From: Clostridia bacterium
GTDB lineage: Bacteria > Bacillota > Clostridia > Christensenellales > Aristaeellaceae
Direction: 5' to 3'
Length of the DNA stretch: 64,000 nt
Assembly (NCBI GenBank): GCA_017448975.1
Contig: JAFSKN010000047.1
Location: 1-64,000, forward strand
In this document: one piece after another, positions 26,640 to 34,332 of the stretch
Layout of the letters: each line of letters opens with the position of its first letter
How positions within the stretch are numbered: the stretch's first letter is position 1
Notes under the pieces: model-generated
What the model saw: the letters and a program-made list of their open reading frames with translations, nothing else
Database searches by the model: none
Told to the model about the DNA's origin: nothing
Translations under genes and position numbers: made by a program

Positions 26640-27095
26640 AACAGAAAAATTATCAATTATGATAATTCATAAATGTTCAATTACAATTTCATACGCAGCA
26701 TTCCAGTTACATTCCATACAGATGGAGCGACCCGTAAACTGCCGCCATGACCTGAAAGAACTCAGTGAGCGATCCACAGCGAACAAAACGAGTGGTGTGG
26801 TGCCATCCGATTGCCAAGATATCTGTAAACGTTTAGGAAAAGCGCAGCTTTTCCGGGTCGGCGGGCCCCGAATGGGAGCACGCCGACAAACGAGGGACAA
26901 TGATACTTCTGTCCAGTCACAGTCCGAGCGTAGAAGCGCGCAAGCGTGAGCCGTCGCAGACAATGAGGGCAGCCCGGCGGAACGCGGGGAGCCGAGAGGG
27001 CTATGATGCGAACCAATCGCAGGCTGGGATGTTCCCGATCAGTCCGGGGGCGGGCAGCAAATAGGACTGAAAAGAGTACGATAAGGCATGTTGTT
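26640..27095 (+). ncRNA. Candidate structured RNA or long leader upstream of the recombinase genes
   Basis: This is about 450 bases with no supported gene, starting at the predicted start of a consensus promoter. It contains many GC-rich helices: GGAAAAGC/GCTTTTCC (26836-26854), GTCGGCG/CGCCGAC (26857-26886), GGACA/TGTCC (about 26896-26915), a compound stem AGCCC/GGGCT enclosing CGGC/GCCG (about 26971-27002), TGCGA/TCGCA (about 27007-27021) and CAGTCC/GGACTG (about 27040-27069). I do not recognise a known RNA family; it lacks hallmarks of RNase P, tmRNA and group II domain V. No terminator separates it from the small gene at 27139. The alternative is a recombination site region. Confidence 0.5.
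26648..26667. promoter_or_regulatory. Operator 2 downstream of the rightward start site
   Basis: Inverted repeat AATTATC-AATTAT-GATAATT, with the same core and spacer length as operator 1. It covers about +10 to +30 of the rightward transcript. Confidence 0.72.
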
Positions 27096-27138
27096 TTTAT
27101 ACCAAGATTAATACAAAGATATAAAGGAAGTGATTATA

Positions 27139-27446
27139 TGCATGAAGAAACCAACGTCCCGGATTATTCTTCCGAACAAGAAGAAAGTTCCTGTGATGAA
27201 CTGGAAGAATGCCATTGGGATTTGTATTCTGTCTATGAGGTTCATGATGAGCCGCCGAAGGAACAGTTGGAATATTGGAAAAAGAAGCGAGAGGCAAATA
27301 ACGCGTTATTTGATATCGATTACCAGAAATTCGGCAAAACGGAGTTTTTTGTTTATTCCAGATATGCCGGTTCAGAGCATCTTCAAGGGAAAGTGAAACG
27401 CCTCCTGTTCAATGATCCCCTGAACCAAAAGGCTGTGTTCGCATGA
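27139..27446 (+). CDS. Unknown acidic 102-residue protein before the recombinase
   Basis: The ATG is set by AAAGGAAGTG upstream; the longer frame from 27003 passes through the structured region. The N-terminal half is acidic with three cysteines (SSCDELEECHWDLY) and the C-terminal half basic (KRLLFNDPLNQK). It has no membrane segment and I recognise no domain. It ends just before the recombinase gene, 80 bases from its likely start, so the two are probably co-transcribed from the operator-controlled promoter. A recombination directionality factor or excision accessory is possible from position alone; nothing in the sequence demonstrates it. Confidence 0.6.
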
Positions 27447-27526
27447 TGACAAATGAGTCAGATTGTGATATGATAAACACGAGCACTGCGGTACTGTCGG
27501 CTGATCCAAAGAAGGAGGCAAAAGAA

Positions 27527-29170
27527 ATGGGTCAGCAATTGATTACCGCGTTATACTGCCGTCTCTCCAATGAAGACGACCTGGACGGCGAGTCCAATTC
27601 CATCCAGAACCAACGCACTCTCCTGATGAAGTACGCTACCGAGCAAGGCTTTCCCAACATCCGTGTGTTCGTCGATGACGGTTACACCGGCACCAACTTC
27701 AACCGTCCCGCCATGCAGGAGCTTCTTTCCCTGGTAAGCGAAGGCAAGGTCGGCATCATCATTGTCAAGGACATGAGCCGTTTCGGACGCGACTACCTGC
27801 AAGTAGGCCGCTATACGGAACTCGAATTTCCTGACAACGATATTCGATTCATCGCTGTAAACGACGGCGTGGATTCCGCACGAGGGGACAATGACTTTAC
27901 CCCCGTAAGAAATCTTTTCAACGATTTCTATGCGAAAGACACTAGCCGTAAAGTACGCTCCATCGTGAAAGCAAAGGGAACCAGCGGGAAGCACATCGGA
28001 CGTCCGCCCTATGGCTACCTGGATGACCCGGAACAAAAAGGGCACTGGATCGTGGATGAAGAAACTGCTCCTGTGGTAAAGCGTATCTTCGACTTGGTAC
28101 TGGAAGGAAAAGGGCCGGAAAGCATTGCACGCATCCTGGAAGCGGATCACGTTTCGACGGCACATGCACTTTACTTGAAGCGTCACGGCAAACCACTGCC
28201 GGATCACCCTTACCGGTGGACTGACAGTTCCGTGACCGGCATCCTGAACCGGAAGGAATACACCGGCTGCACCTGCAACTTCAAAACCTTCTCCAAATCC
28301 TACAAGCTGAAGAAACGGCAGCCGAATAAAGAGGAAAACATCTCCGTTTTCCCCGATACTCAGGAAGCCATCGTTTCGCTGGAACAGTGGGAACGGGTAC
28401 AGGAGTTGCGGAAGATCAAGCATCGCCCGGTTCGCAGGGAAGCACAGAAAGGCTTCTTTTCCGGCCTGATCTTCTGTGCAGACTGCGGAAGCAAGCTGCA
28501 TTTCTGTTCCCGCCAGGAAAGCGAAGGAAAGCAGGATCGGTACGTCTGCTCTGAATACAAAAGCGGACGGGGCGATTGCACGGCGCACTACATCCGGGAA
28601 AACGTTCTTCGCAGCCTCGTTCTGGAACGGATTCGCACGCTGACTGCTTACGTGCGGGAGGACGTGGAACGCTTCGAGGAAGAATGGCTGCAATGCAGGC
28701 GGCAGAGTCAGGAAAAGAGCATCCGGCAGGATAGGAAGAAGCTGGCGCAAGCAAAGAAAAGGCTGGCAGAGCTGGACAAACTGGAACGCAGAGTCTACGA
28801 AGATTACGCTCTCGGCGATCTGCCCAAGGAACGCTATCAGCGTTTGTCCGCCGATTACGAATCCGAACGGGAAAGCCTGACCAACGAAATCGCCCGCCTG
28901 GAGAACCTGATTGTGTCACAGGAAGAAGTCAGCGACAACTATGACCGTTTCATGGCATTGGTGAATAAGTACGTGGATATTCCTGAACTCACACAGGCGA
29001 TGGTCAGCGAGTTCATTCAGAAAATCATCGTTTACGCGCCATTTGATTCGGACGGTCATCACGTCCAGCACATCGAGATCATTTTCAACTTCGTTGGAGA
29101 AATCAACATCCCGATGTTCAACGACCCTGTGACGGCGACATCTTCAACCAAAGAAAAGAAACCGGCTTAA
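27527..29170 (+). CDS. Large serine recombinase (TnpX-like)
   Basis: The 547-residue protein excises and integrates the island. It has the catalytic resolvase domain (ALYCRLSNEDD with the nucleophilic serine, residues about 8-18; VDDGYTGTNFNRP; VKDMSRFGRDYL). The recombinase domain (RPPYGYLDDP onward) follows, then a zinc-ribbon-type domain (FCADCGSKL, then YVCSEYK) and a long coiled-coil around 400-480, ending in a DUF4368-type tail. This is the Tn4451 TnpX plan. AAGGAGG lies eight bases before the ATG; the frame is open 84 bases further but without a comparable site. It lies about 95 bases from the proposed right end. Confidence 0.9.
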   Translation: MGQQLITALYCRLSNEDDLDGESNSIQNQRTLLMKYATEQGFPNIRVFVDDGYTGTNFNRPAMQELLSLVSEGKVGIIIVKDMSRFGRDYLQVGRYTELEFPDNDIRFIAVNDGVDSARGDNDFTPVRNLFNDFYAKDTSRKVRSIVKAKGTSGKHIGRPPYGYLDDPEQKGHWIVDEETAPVVKRIFDLVLEGKGPESIARILEADHVSTAHALYLKRHGKPLPDHPYRWTDSSVTGILNRKEYTGCTCNFKTFSKSYKLKKRQPNKEENISVFPDTQEAIVSLEQWERVQELRKIKHRPVRREAQKGFFSGLIFCADCGSKLHFCSRQESEGKQDRYVCSEYKSGRGDCTAHYIRENVLRSLVLERIRTLTAYVREDVERFEEEWLQCRRQSQEKSIRQDRKKLAQAKKRLAELDKLERRVYEDYALGDLPKERYQRLSADYESERESLTNEIARLENLIVSQEEVSDNYDRFMALVNKYVDIPELTQAMVSEFIQKIIVYAPFDSDGHHVQHIEIIFNFVGEINIPMFNDPVTATSSTKEKKPA

Positions 29171-29179
29171 AACGGACGT

Positions 29180-29267
29180 GGCTGGGAAAAGGAAAACCGC
29201 GTCACATCACAGCGCGCGGTTTTCCCCGGAACCACGAAAATGGTTCCCTATCACCCATTACCCAGCC
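29180..29267. repeat. Branched palindrome at the right end of the island
   Basis: The closing stem is GGCTGGG/CCCAGCC (29180-29186 with 29261-29267). It encloses an 11-bp hairpin GGAAAACCGCG/CGCGGTTTTCC (29191-29225) and a 7-bp hairpin GGAACCA/TGGTTCC (29228-29247). It starts ten bases after the recombinase stop, so it may end that transcript. It overlaps the inner inverted repeat (29239-29255) that matches the left end. Confidence 0.65.
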
Positions 29268-29287
29268 AAAGCGTGGTTTCCCCCGAA
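29265..29287 (-). repeat. Right arm of the split host hairpin
   Basis: CCAAAGCGTGGTTTCCCCC, the exact inverted complement of the arm at 1785-1807. Homology to the left copy ends at 29287; the GCTTTCTCGGAAGGGG part is present only on the left. It lies 17 bases from the stop of the SPOCS/LysM gene. Confidence 0.7.
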
Positions 29288-29303
29288 AATTTTTATCATA
29301 TTT

Positions 29304-30836
29304 TTATCGTTTATAGGCCAGCACCGGCGTTCCTGTGCGGGGGTCGGATTCCAATGCAGGGTTCAGGCGCTGGATTTCCTCCACCGGCAGGCGGCAGCGC
29401 TTGGCCGCGTCCCACAGGGTTTCGCCGGGCTGGAGGTAATACAGGGTGATGCCTCGGAAGGTTTCCTGGGCGGGCACTTCCTGGATGTCTACCAGCACCT
29501 GGGCTTCATGCTTGCGCACGCCGTCGGCGTTCAGGCGCAGGATGTATTTGAGCTCCGCCCGGTCCCCCGTCACGGCGCTGGGGTCCACCTGGGACGCTGT
29601 GAGGGATAAATGATCCTCCGGCGTGGCCTGGGTATCGAAAAGAATATGGAAAGGCTCCTCCTGCCGCACGGAAACGGGGGCGGCGCTGTCGTCGGTCTGG
29701 TAGATCAGGGTGATGTCGAGAATGCCGTCCGCTGCCAGCTTATCCTTCTGCCGGGTCGCTTCCACCAATACGGGCCGCACGAACGCAAGCAGCGCCGTTT
29801 TCATCCGGGGGCTTCCCTCTGGCAGAGTCAGCACCGTGCGCCCGCTTTCCGCCGCCGTCTCGTTCACGGTTCCGTCCCGAAATACGAGCTGCTGGGCATG
29901 GGTTTCCAAAGCGTCGCCCTCGGTGGTGAACACATCCCGCAGAACGGTCATGGTGCTGTCCTCTACGGCGGTCATTTCCGTGGTCAGTTGGATTTCGGCC
30001 CGCATGACGCGCCCGTTTTCCGCTTCCTGGCTCAGCACCGCCACGTCCCGCACCAGCGTGCGGGCGGTCAACGCGCTGCCCAGGGTGCCGGACAGCGTCA
30101 CCTGCTGTTCATACGGCGCGGTATGGCGGGTGTACACCAGAGACCGGCCGGGCAGGTCGGCGGTGTGGCAGGCTTCCAGCGTGACCGTGCCGGTAACGGT
30201 GGCCGTGCCGTCGCTGCCCGCCAAGATATCCTCCACCTGTGCCTGGGCTGTGGCGAAAAGCGTGTCCTTGATTTTCAGCACGTCGGACAGCTCAAATTCC
30301 TCCCGCAGCAGGGTCTGATTTTCCCCTTCGCCCACCGTGCGCTGTATGGCAATGGACTCCGTGGCCTTCTGCACGGGCGCGTCCGGGGCCGCGTCCTGAA
30401 TAAAAGATACGGTGCGGGGCAGGGCCGCTTCCGCGTTCAGGTTCACGATGGCCTGGAGCAAAAGCCTGCCATTGAATGCCTTGGCCGTCACCCGCTGCAC
30501 CTGGGCGCGGGGCTTTAAGCGCACGGCGGCGCTTTGCGCTTCCTCCGTGTTTAAGGGCATAACCTGGGAAAAGTCCGCGGCTGCTTCCAAAGCGTTTACA
30601 TGGGCAAGATCACCTTGGGCGTACAATATGTGAAAATTCACCCGCCCGTCCGCCGTGATGCGGCTGCCCGCCAGTTCTCCGCCGTTGACCTGCACTGTCG
30701 CGTCGGTGTAATAGACCCGCGCTTCCTCCCGCAGGCCCCCCGGCAAAGCCACCTCCGCTTCCACCGTCACCTGGGTGGGCCGGGCGGCGATGATCTGCTC
30801 CGTTTCCATATTTTCACGAATCCACTGCATTTCCAT
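29304..30836 (-). CDS. SPOCS (DUF3794) and LysM domain protein
   Basis: The 510-residue protein has repeated SPOCS/DUF3794 beta-sandwich modules over most of its length and a C-terminal LysM domain (YYLQPGETLWDAAKRCRLPVEEIQRLN, split here as LQPGETLWDAAKRC and LPVEEIQRLN, about 455-485). Proteins of this type are found in spore-forming Clostridia and are linked to the spore coat or cortex surface; LysM binds peptidoglycan. There is no signal peptide, which fits assembly from the mother-cell cytoplasm. GGAGGGAACG precedes the start. Before the island inserted, this gene was probably convergent with the ABC operon now at 399-1699. Confidence 0.82.
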   Translation of the reverse strand: MEMQWIRENMETEQIIAARPTQVTVEAEVALPGGLREEARVYYTDATVQVNGGELAGSRITADGRVNFHILYAQGDLAHVNALEAAADFSQVMPLNTEEAQSAAVRLKPRAQVQRVTAKAFNGRLLLQAIVNLNAEAALPRTVSFIQDAAPDAPVQKATESIAIQRTVGEGENQTLLREEFELSDVLKIKDTLFATAQAQVEDILAGSDGTATVTGTVTLEACHTADLPGRSLVYTRHTAPYEQQVTLSGTLGSALTARTLVRDVAVLSQEAENGRVMRAEIQLTTEMTAVEDSTMTVLRDVFTTEGDALETHAQQLVFRDGTVNETAAESGRTVLTLPEGSPRMKTALLAFVRPVLVEATRQKDKLAADGILDITLIYQTDDSAAPVSVRQEEPFHILFDTQATPEDHLSLTASQVDPSAVTGDRAELKYILRLNADGVRKHEAQVLVDIQEVPAQETFRGITLYYLQPGETLWDAAKRCRLPVEEIQRLNPALESDPRTGTPVLAYKR

Positions 30837-30903
30837 ATCGTTCCCTCCTATCGCTCCTGTCCATGGATATGCGGGAGTAGGGGATAATATACGCTTTTGA
30901 TTC

Positions 30904-30932
30904 TTGACAAAAACAAAGGAGCGGAATATAAT
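30904..30932 (+). promoter_or_regulatory. Promoter of the GNAT gene
   Basis: Perfect consensus TTGACA (30904-30909), 17-base spacer, TATAAT (30927-30932). Confidence 0.85.
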
Positions 30933-30937
30933 AAAAG

Positions 30938-30951
30938 TAAACGATCGTTTA
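30938..30951. promoter_or_regulatory. Perfect 14-bp palindrome over the start site, likely operator
   Basis: TAAACGATCGTTTA begins five bases after the -10 box, on the expected transcription start. Palindromes of this size and place are typical of TetR- or MarR-type repressor sites. No such regulator is encoded next to it. Confidence 0.6.
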
Positions 30952-30991
30952 TTTTTTGATTGTTTTGAAAACGAAGGGAGAGGGGAGACCC

Positions 30992-31630
30992 ATGGAAAAC
31001 GGAAACATCGTGATCCGCAGGGAAGAAGAGAAGGACTACCGCGCGGTGGAAAACCTGGTGCGGGAAGCCTTCTGGAACGTGTACAGGCCGGGCTGTCAGG
31101 AGCATTTTGTGCTGCACAGACTGCGGAACGATCCGGCCTTTGTTCCGGAACTTGACTTGGTGATGGAAAAGGACGGCGAACTGATCGGGCAGAACATGTT
31201 CATGCGGGCGCACATTCAAGCGGACGACGGGAGAAGCATCCCCATCATGACCATGGGGCCCATCTGCATCGCGCCCAAATACAAGCGGCAGGGATATGGA
31301 CAGATTCTGCTGGACGCGTCCCTGGAGAGGGCGGCGTCTTTGGGCTGCGGCGCGCTGTGCTTTGAGGGCAATATCCTGTTCTACGGAAAAAGCGGCTTTA
31401 CTTATGCCAGCCATTTCGGCATCCGTTATCATGATCTGCCTGAAGACGCGGATTCTTCCTTTTTCCTGTGTAAAGAGCTGATCCCCGGCTATCTGAAGGC
31501 TGTTGCCGGCGTGTACGGGCCGCCGGAAGGGTATTTCGCCGCGGAACGGGACCCGGTGGCCTTTGAAGCCTTCGACGCCCAGTTCCCGCCCAAGGAAAAA
31601 CTGAAGCTGCCGGGACAGCTGTTCGGATAA
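30992..31630 (+). CDS. GNAT-family N-acetyltransferase
   Basis: The 212-residue protein transfers an acetyl group from acetyl-CoA to an unknown amine. The acetyl-CoA pyrophosphate-binding motif is PKYKRQGYGQILLDASL (about residues 90-106), preceded by the beta-4 strand MTMGPICIAP. The end diverges from the small GNATs and includes an extra 60-residue tail. GAGAGGGGAG precedes the ATG. It is monocistronic: consensus promoter upstream, terminator at 31729. Confidence 0.8.
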   Translation: MENGNIVIRREEEKDYRAVENLVREAFWNVYRPGCQEHFVLHRLRNDPAFVPELDLVMEKDGELIGQNMFMRAHIQADDGRSIPIMTMGPICIAPKYKRQGYGQILLDASLERAASLGCGALCFEGNILFYGKSGFTYASHFGIRYHDLPEDADSSFFLCKELIPGYLKAVAGVYGPPEGYFAAERDPVAFEAFDAQFPPKEKLKLPGQLFG

Positions 31631-31728
31631 TACAGTTCTGACGTCTCAATCGAAGGTTAATTTGTTTCGAGATGAACGACGAGGCAGAAATCAGTATTGA
31701 ACGCGCGCCGGAAATCATGTATAACAAT

Positions 31729-31757
31729 GGGGTGGCTTTGAGCCGCCCCGGATTTTT
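31729..31757 (+). terminator. Terminator after the GNAT gene
   Basis: GGGGTGGC/GCCGCCCC-type stem with loop TTTGA, followed by GGATTTTTTTC. About 100 bases of DNA without a supported gene separate it from the GNAT stop. Confidence 0.75.
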
Positions 31758-31821
31758 TTCTTTTTCTGTAAGATTTCGCTGTGATCCGCGTCTAATAAAG
31801 TGAAAGGAGGGTGGGAGTTCA

Positions 31822-32211
31822 ATGCAGGTTGATTCTTTTGATCACATCTATCAAAGTTATTTCGACCCGGTATACCGTTATGTGCTCTCCCTCTCCGGAA
31901 GTTCGCAGATTGCCGAAGAGATTACGCAGGAGACCTTTTTCAAGGCGATTGGGTCCCTGGATCAATTTCAGGGAAAGAGCAGTCTGAAAAGCTGGCTCTG
32001 CGCCATAGCAAAGAATCTATGGCTGTCAGAACAGAGAAAGAAAAAGGATATGCCGATTGACGACGCGCTGCCTCTTTCCGATCCATCCATCGGGCCGGAA
32101 GAAGCGATCGTCCGTCAGGATGAAAGCATGCGCATCCATCGGCTTCTCCATCATCATGCAAGCAATCAGCGCGAATCAAGGTTCCAACCATCAAGCCCAA
32201 GGCTATTATGA
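31822..32211 (+). pseudogene. ECF sigma factor remnant lacking region 4
   Basis: The first 105 residues are sigma-70 region 2 (FDPVYRYVLSLSG, AEEITQETFFKAI, LKSWLCAIAKNLWLSEQRKK). A normal ECF factor needs region 4 for -35 recognition. Here the frame departs at about residue 110 (after EEAIVRQDESMRIHRLL) into unrelated sequence and stops at 130 residues. The next frame contains the end of a membrane protein. A single deletion joining the two genes near 32140-32156 explains both. The upstream site AAAGGAGGGTGGG is intact, so a truncated product could still be made. Confidence 0.75.
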
Positions 32212-32596
32212 ATTAACCTACTATCCCATACCTGATCGCCTGATCTATGGATTTGAACAGCCGCAGAAATTGCTGTGGGGACCCCCTATGAACGGTGGAA
32301 CAGAAATCCTTCCGCGCCTGGCCCTGTCATATTATCTGATGATTGCGGCGGCGTTAGCGGTATTATGCGGTTTGGTCTGGGTGATTTTCAGAAAACGAAG
32401 TTACAGTTGGATTCTTCGACAGTTGTTTTTTGCTCCTGTTTCCTATATTCTGTCGCATCTTCTATTAAAAGGATTGCATGCCGCAAGCTTTTTTATGGAG
32501 CGTGACATGATCAGTATTCTGATATTGGCAATGGCGCTCTACACTTTGCTGTCTTTTGTATGGCAGGCGTTCCTGCTGCGAAAGAAAGAACAATAA
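32156..32596 (+). pseudogene. C-terminal fragment of a membrane protein, deletion partner of the sigma gene
   Basis: The open frame shows three or four hydrophobic segments (YYLMIAAALAVLCGLVWVIF, then FFAPVSYILSHLL, then ISILILAMALYTLLSF). It begins abruptly with YELTYYPIPDRLIYG-like extracellular sequence and no signal or ribosome site. Its normal N terminus appears deleted with the end of the sigma gene. It may once have been the sigma factor's membrane-bound regulator or cargo; I do not recognise the family. Confidence 0.6.
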
Positions 32597-32628
32597 CGAA
32601 AACACTGTTGAAAGCCCCATATCGACAC

Positions 32629-32657
32629 AAAAAAGGACTGCCGCGGCTGTGGCAGCC
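32629..32657 (-). terminator. Terminator of the sdaAB-sdaAA operon
   Basis: On the minus strand, GGCTGCC and its partner form a GC-rich hairpin followed by TTTTTTG, 27 bases after the sdaAA stop. Confidence 0.65.
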
Positions 32658-32683
32658 CATTTTGATTGATAGGTTGTATTTTT

Positions 32684-33562
32684 TCAGCCGAAAACCTGCT
32701 TTTGCAGCCTTTGTCCCGTGGGCGTGGCCGCCAGGCCGCCTTTGGCCGTTTCTTTCAGGGAATCGGGCAGGACGTCGCCCACATGGCGCATGGCGTCCAA
32801 ACATTCGTCGGCGGGAATGTTGGCTTCGATGCCCGCCAGGGCCAAATCGGCGCTGGAAAAGGCGATCATCAGGCCGGACACGTTGCGTTTGATGCAGGGG
32901 ATTTCCACCAGCCCGGCCACCGGGTCGCACACCAGGCCCAATTGATTGACAATGGCGATGGCGCAGGCGTCCGCGCACTGGGCGGGGGTGCCGCCCATCA
33001 GCTCCACCAGGGCCGCGGCGGCCATGGCGGCGGCGCTGCCGCATTCCGCCTGACAGCCGCCCTGAGCGCCCGCGATGCTGGCGCGCCCCGCGATCACCAT
33101 GCCGAAAGCTCCGGCAGTGAACATGGACATGACCACGTCCTTTTCATCAAAGCCCCGATCTTCCCAAAGAGATACAAGGCACCCCGGCAGGATGCCGCAG
33201 CTTCCCGCCGTGGGGGCGGCCACGATCCTGCCCATGGAGGCGTTGCATCCAGCCACGGACAGCGCCCGGGAAATGGCTTTGGACAGCAGAGCGCCGCACA
33301 AGCCGCCCCCCTTTTGCTCGGTGTAGGCCTTCATTTTGTATCCTTCGCCGCCGGTGAGGCCCGACATGGATTTCTGGTTTTCCTCCTGGCCCACTTTCAC
33401 GGATTCCTGCATTACCAGGAAATCCAGCTCCATTTTTTCGTAAAGCTCCATGGGGGAAACCTCCATGGCTTCGGCCTGATCGGCAAGCACCAGTTCGCTG
33501 ATTTTTACGTTTCTCTTTTCCGCTTCCCGCACCAGCTCGCCGATGGATTCATACGTCAGCAT
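32684..33562 (-). CDS. sdaAA: L-serine dehydratase, iron-sulfur alpha subunit
   Basis: The enzyme deaminates L-serine to pyruvate and ammonia using a [4Fe-4S] cluster. The 292-residue length is right for the alpha subunit of two-subunit clostridial enzymes. Typical segments are GGGLCGALLSKAI, ASMGRIVAAPTAGSCGILPG (about residues 108-127, with a cluster cysteine) and CDPVAGLVEIPCIKRN (further cluster cysteines, about 220). It follows sdaAB by 15 bases in one operon with its own terminator. Confidence 0.93.
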   Translation of the reverse strand: MLTYESIGELVREAEKRNVKISELVLADQAEAMEVSPMELYEKMELDFLVMQESVKVGQEENQKSMSGLTGGEGYKMKAYTEQKGGGLCGALLSKAISRALSVAGCNASMGRIVAAPTAGSCGILPGCLVSLWEDRGFDEKDVVMSMFTAGAFGMVIAGRASIAGAQGGCQAECGSAAAMAAAALVELMGGTPAQCADACAIAIVNQLGLVCDPVAGLVEIPCIKRNVSGLMIAFSSADLALAGIEANIPADECLDAMRHVGDVLPDSLKETAKGGLAATPTGQRLQKQVFG

Positions 33563-33577
33563 TTTTTCCTCCCCCCC

Positions 33578-34246
33578 TTAGATTCGGCGCACTAAAATGG
33601 CGTTGGAAACATTTTCAATGTTTCGGATGGCGCTGATCAGGTTTTCCGGCGGCTGGCCGTCGATTTCTATGGTCATGATGGCGTCGCCGCCCTTGCGCTG
33701 CCGGGACAGATGAAAGCTGGAGATATTCAGCTCCGCGTACTCCCAATGCATGAGCTGGGTCACGGCGGCGATGACGCCGGGCTTGTCCCGGTGCATGACC
33801 AGGATGGTGTTGTTTTCCCCGTTGAACTCCACCTTCATCCCGTCGATCTGGTTCACCAGGATATTGCCGCCGCCCACGCTGGCCCCCTGCATTTCGCCCT
33901 CCCCGCCGTCCTCCAAATAATAATGGATGCGGGCGGTGTTGGGGTGCGCCCCTTTGATATCTTCTTTGATGAATTCAAAATCGATGCCTTTGTCCCGGGC
34001 GATGGACAGGGCATCCCGAATTTCCGGCGAATAGCTGTGATAGCCCATGATGCCCGCCAACAGGGCCCGGTCAGTGCCGTGGCCCTTGTAGGTCTGGGCA
34101 AAGGAGCCGGACAGGGTAATTTCCACCTTGCGCAGCTTGCGGCTGTCGATCAGCTTGTTGGCCACCCGGCCCAGGCGCACCGCCCCCGCCGTATGGGAAC
34201 TGGAGGGCCCGATCATCACCGGGCCGATGATATCAAACACGTTCAT
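33578..34246 (-). CDS. sdaAB: L-serine dehydratase, iron-sulfur beta subunit
   Basis: The 222-residue protein opens with the beta-subunit motif FDIIGPVMIGPSSSHTAGAV. It carries a C-terminal ACT domain from about residue 147 (ILVMHRDKPGVIAAVTQLM), which in other enzymes binds L-serine as a regulator. It is the first gene of the pair. The 86-base gap to the next gene upstream shows no clear promoter. Confidence 0.93.
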   Translation of the reverse strand: MNVFDIIGPVMIGPSSSHTAGAVRLGRVANKLIDSRKLRKVEITLSGSFAQTYKGHGTDRALLAGIMGYHSYSPEIRDALSIARDKGIDFEFIKEDIKGAHPNTARIHYYLEDGGEGEMQGASVGGGNILVNQIDGMKVEFNGENNTILVMHRDKPGVIAAVTQLMHWEYAELNISSFHLSRQRKGGDAIMTIEIDGQPPENLISAIRNIENVSNAILVRRI

Positions 34247-34332
34247 GCGTCATACTCCTCGCTGCTGTCCGCCGGGAACAGCGCTTTCACAGGATTTCCC
34301 GTTCTTCGGGCATTTATTTGGACAATGCGCGA

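Larger units (their letters stand above)
1808..29264. mobile_element. Integrative mobilizable island with defence cargo
   Basis: The boundaries are inferred from three signs. First, the arms of a host hairpin abut both sides (1785-1807 and 29265-29287). Second, imperfect inverted repeats lie just inside: GGTGATAAGGAACCATT at 1818-1834 against the complement of 29239-29255, with one mismatch. Third, the gene content starts with TnpV at the left and ends with a large serine recombinase at the right, as in Tn4451-type elements. Inside are a ParM/ParR-like pair, oriT, a MOBQ relaxase, defence genes, an XRE regulator and the recombinase. No conjugation (type IV secretion) genes are present, so it would need a helper to transfer. 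Exact end bases are uncertain by tens of bases. Confidence 0.75.

Noticed and set aside
26667-27016. Short ORFs on both strands in the structured region
   Set aside because: No ribosome sites, opposite-strand overlaps, and arginine-rich peptides typical of reading structured RNA genes.
31673-31810. Short frame beginning ATGAACGACGAGGC after the GNAT gene
   Set aside because: It runs straight through the terminator at 31729 and lacks a ribosome site.
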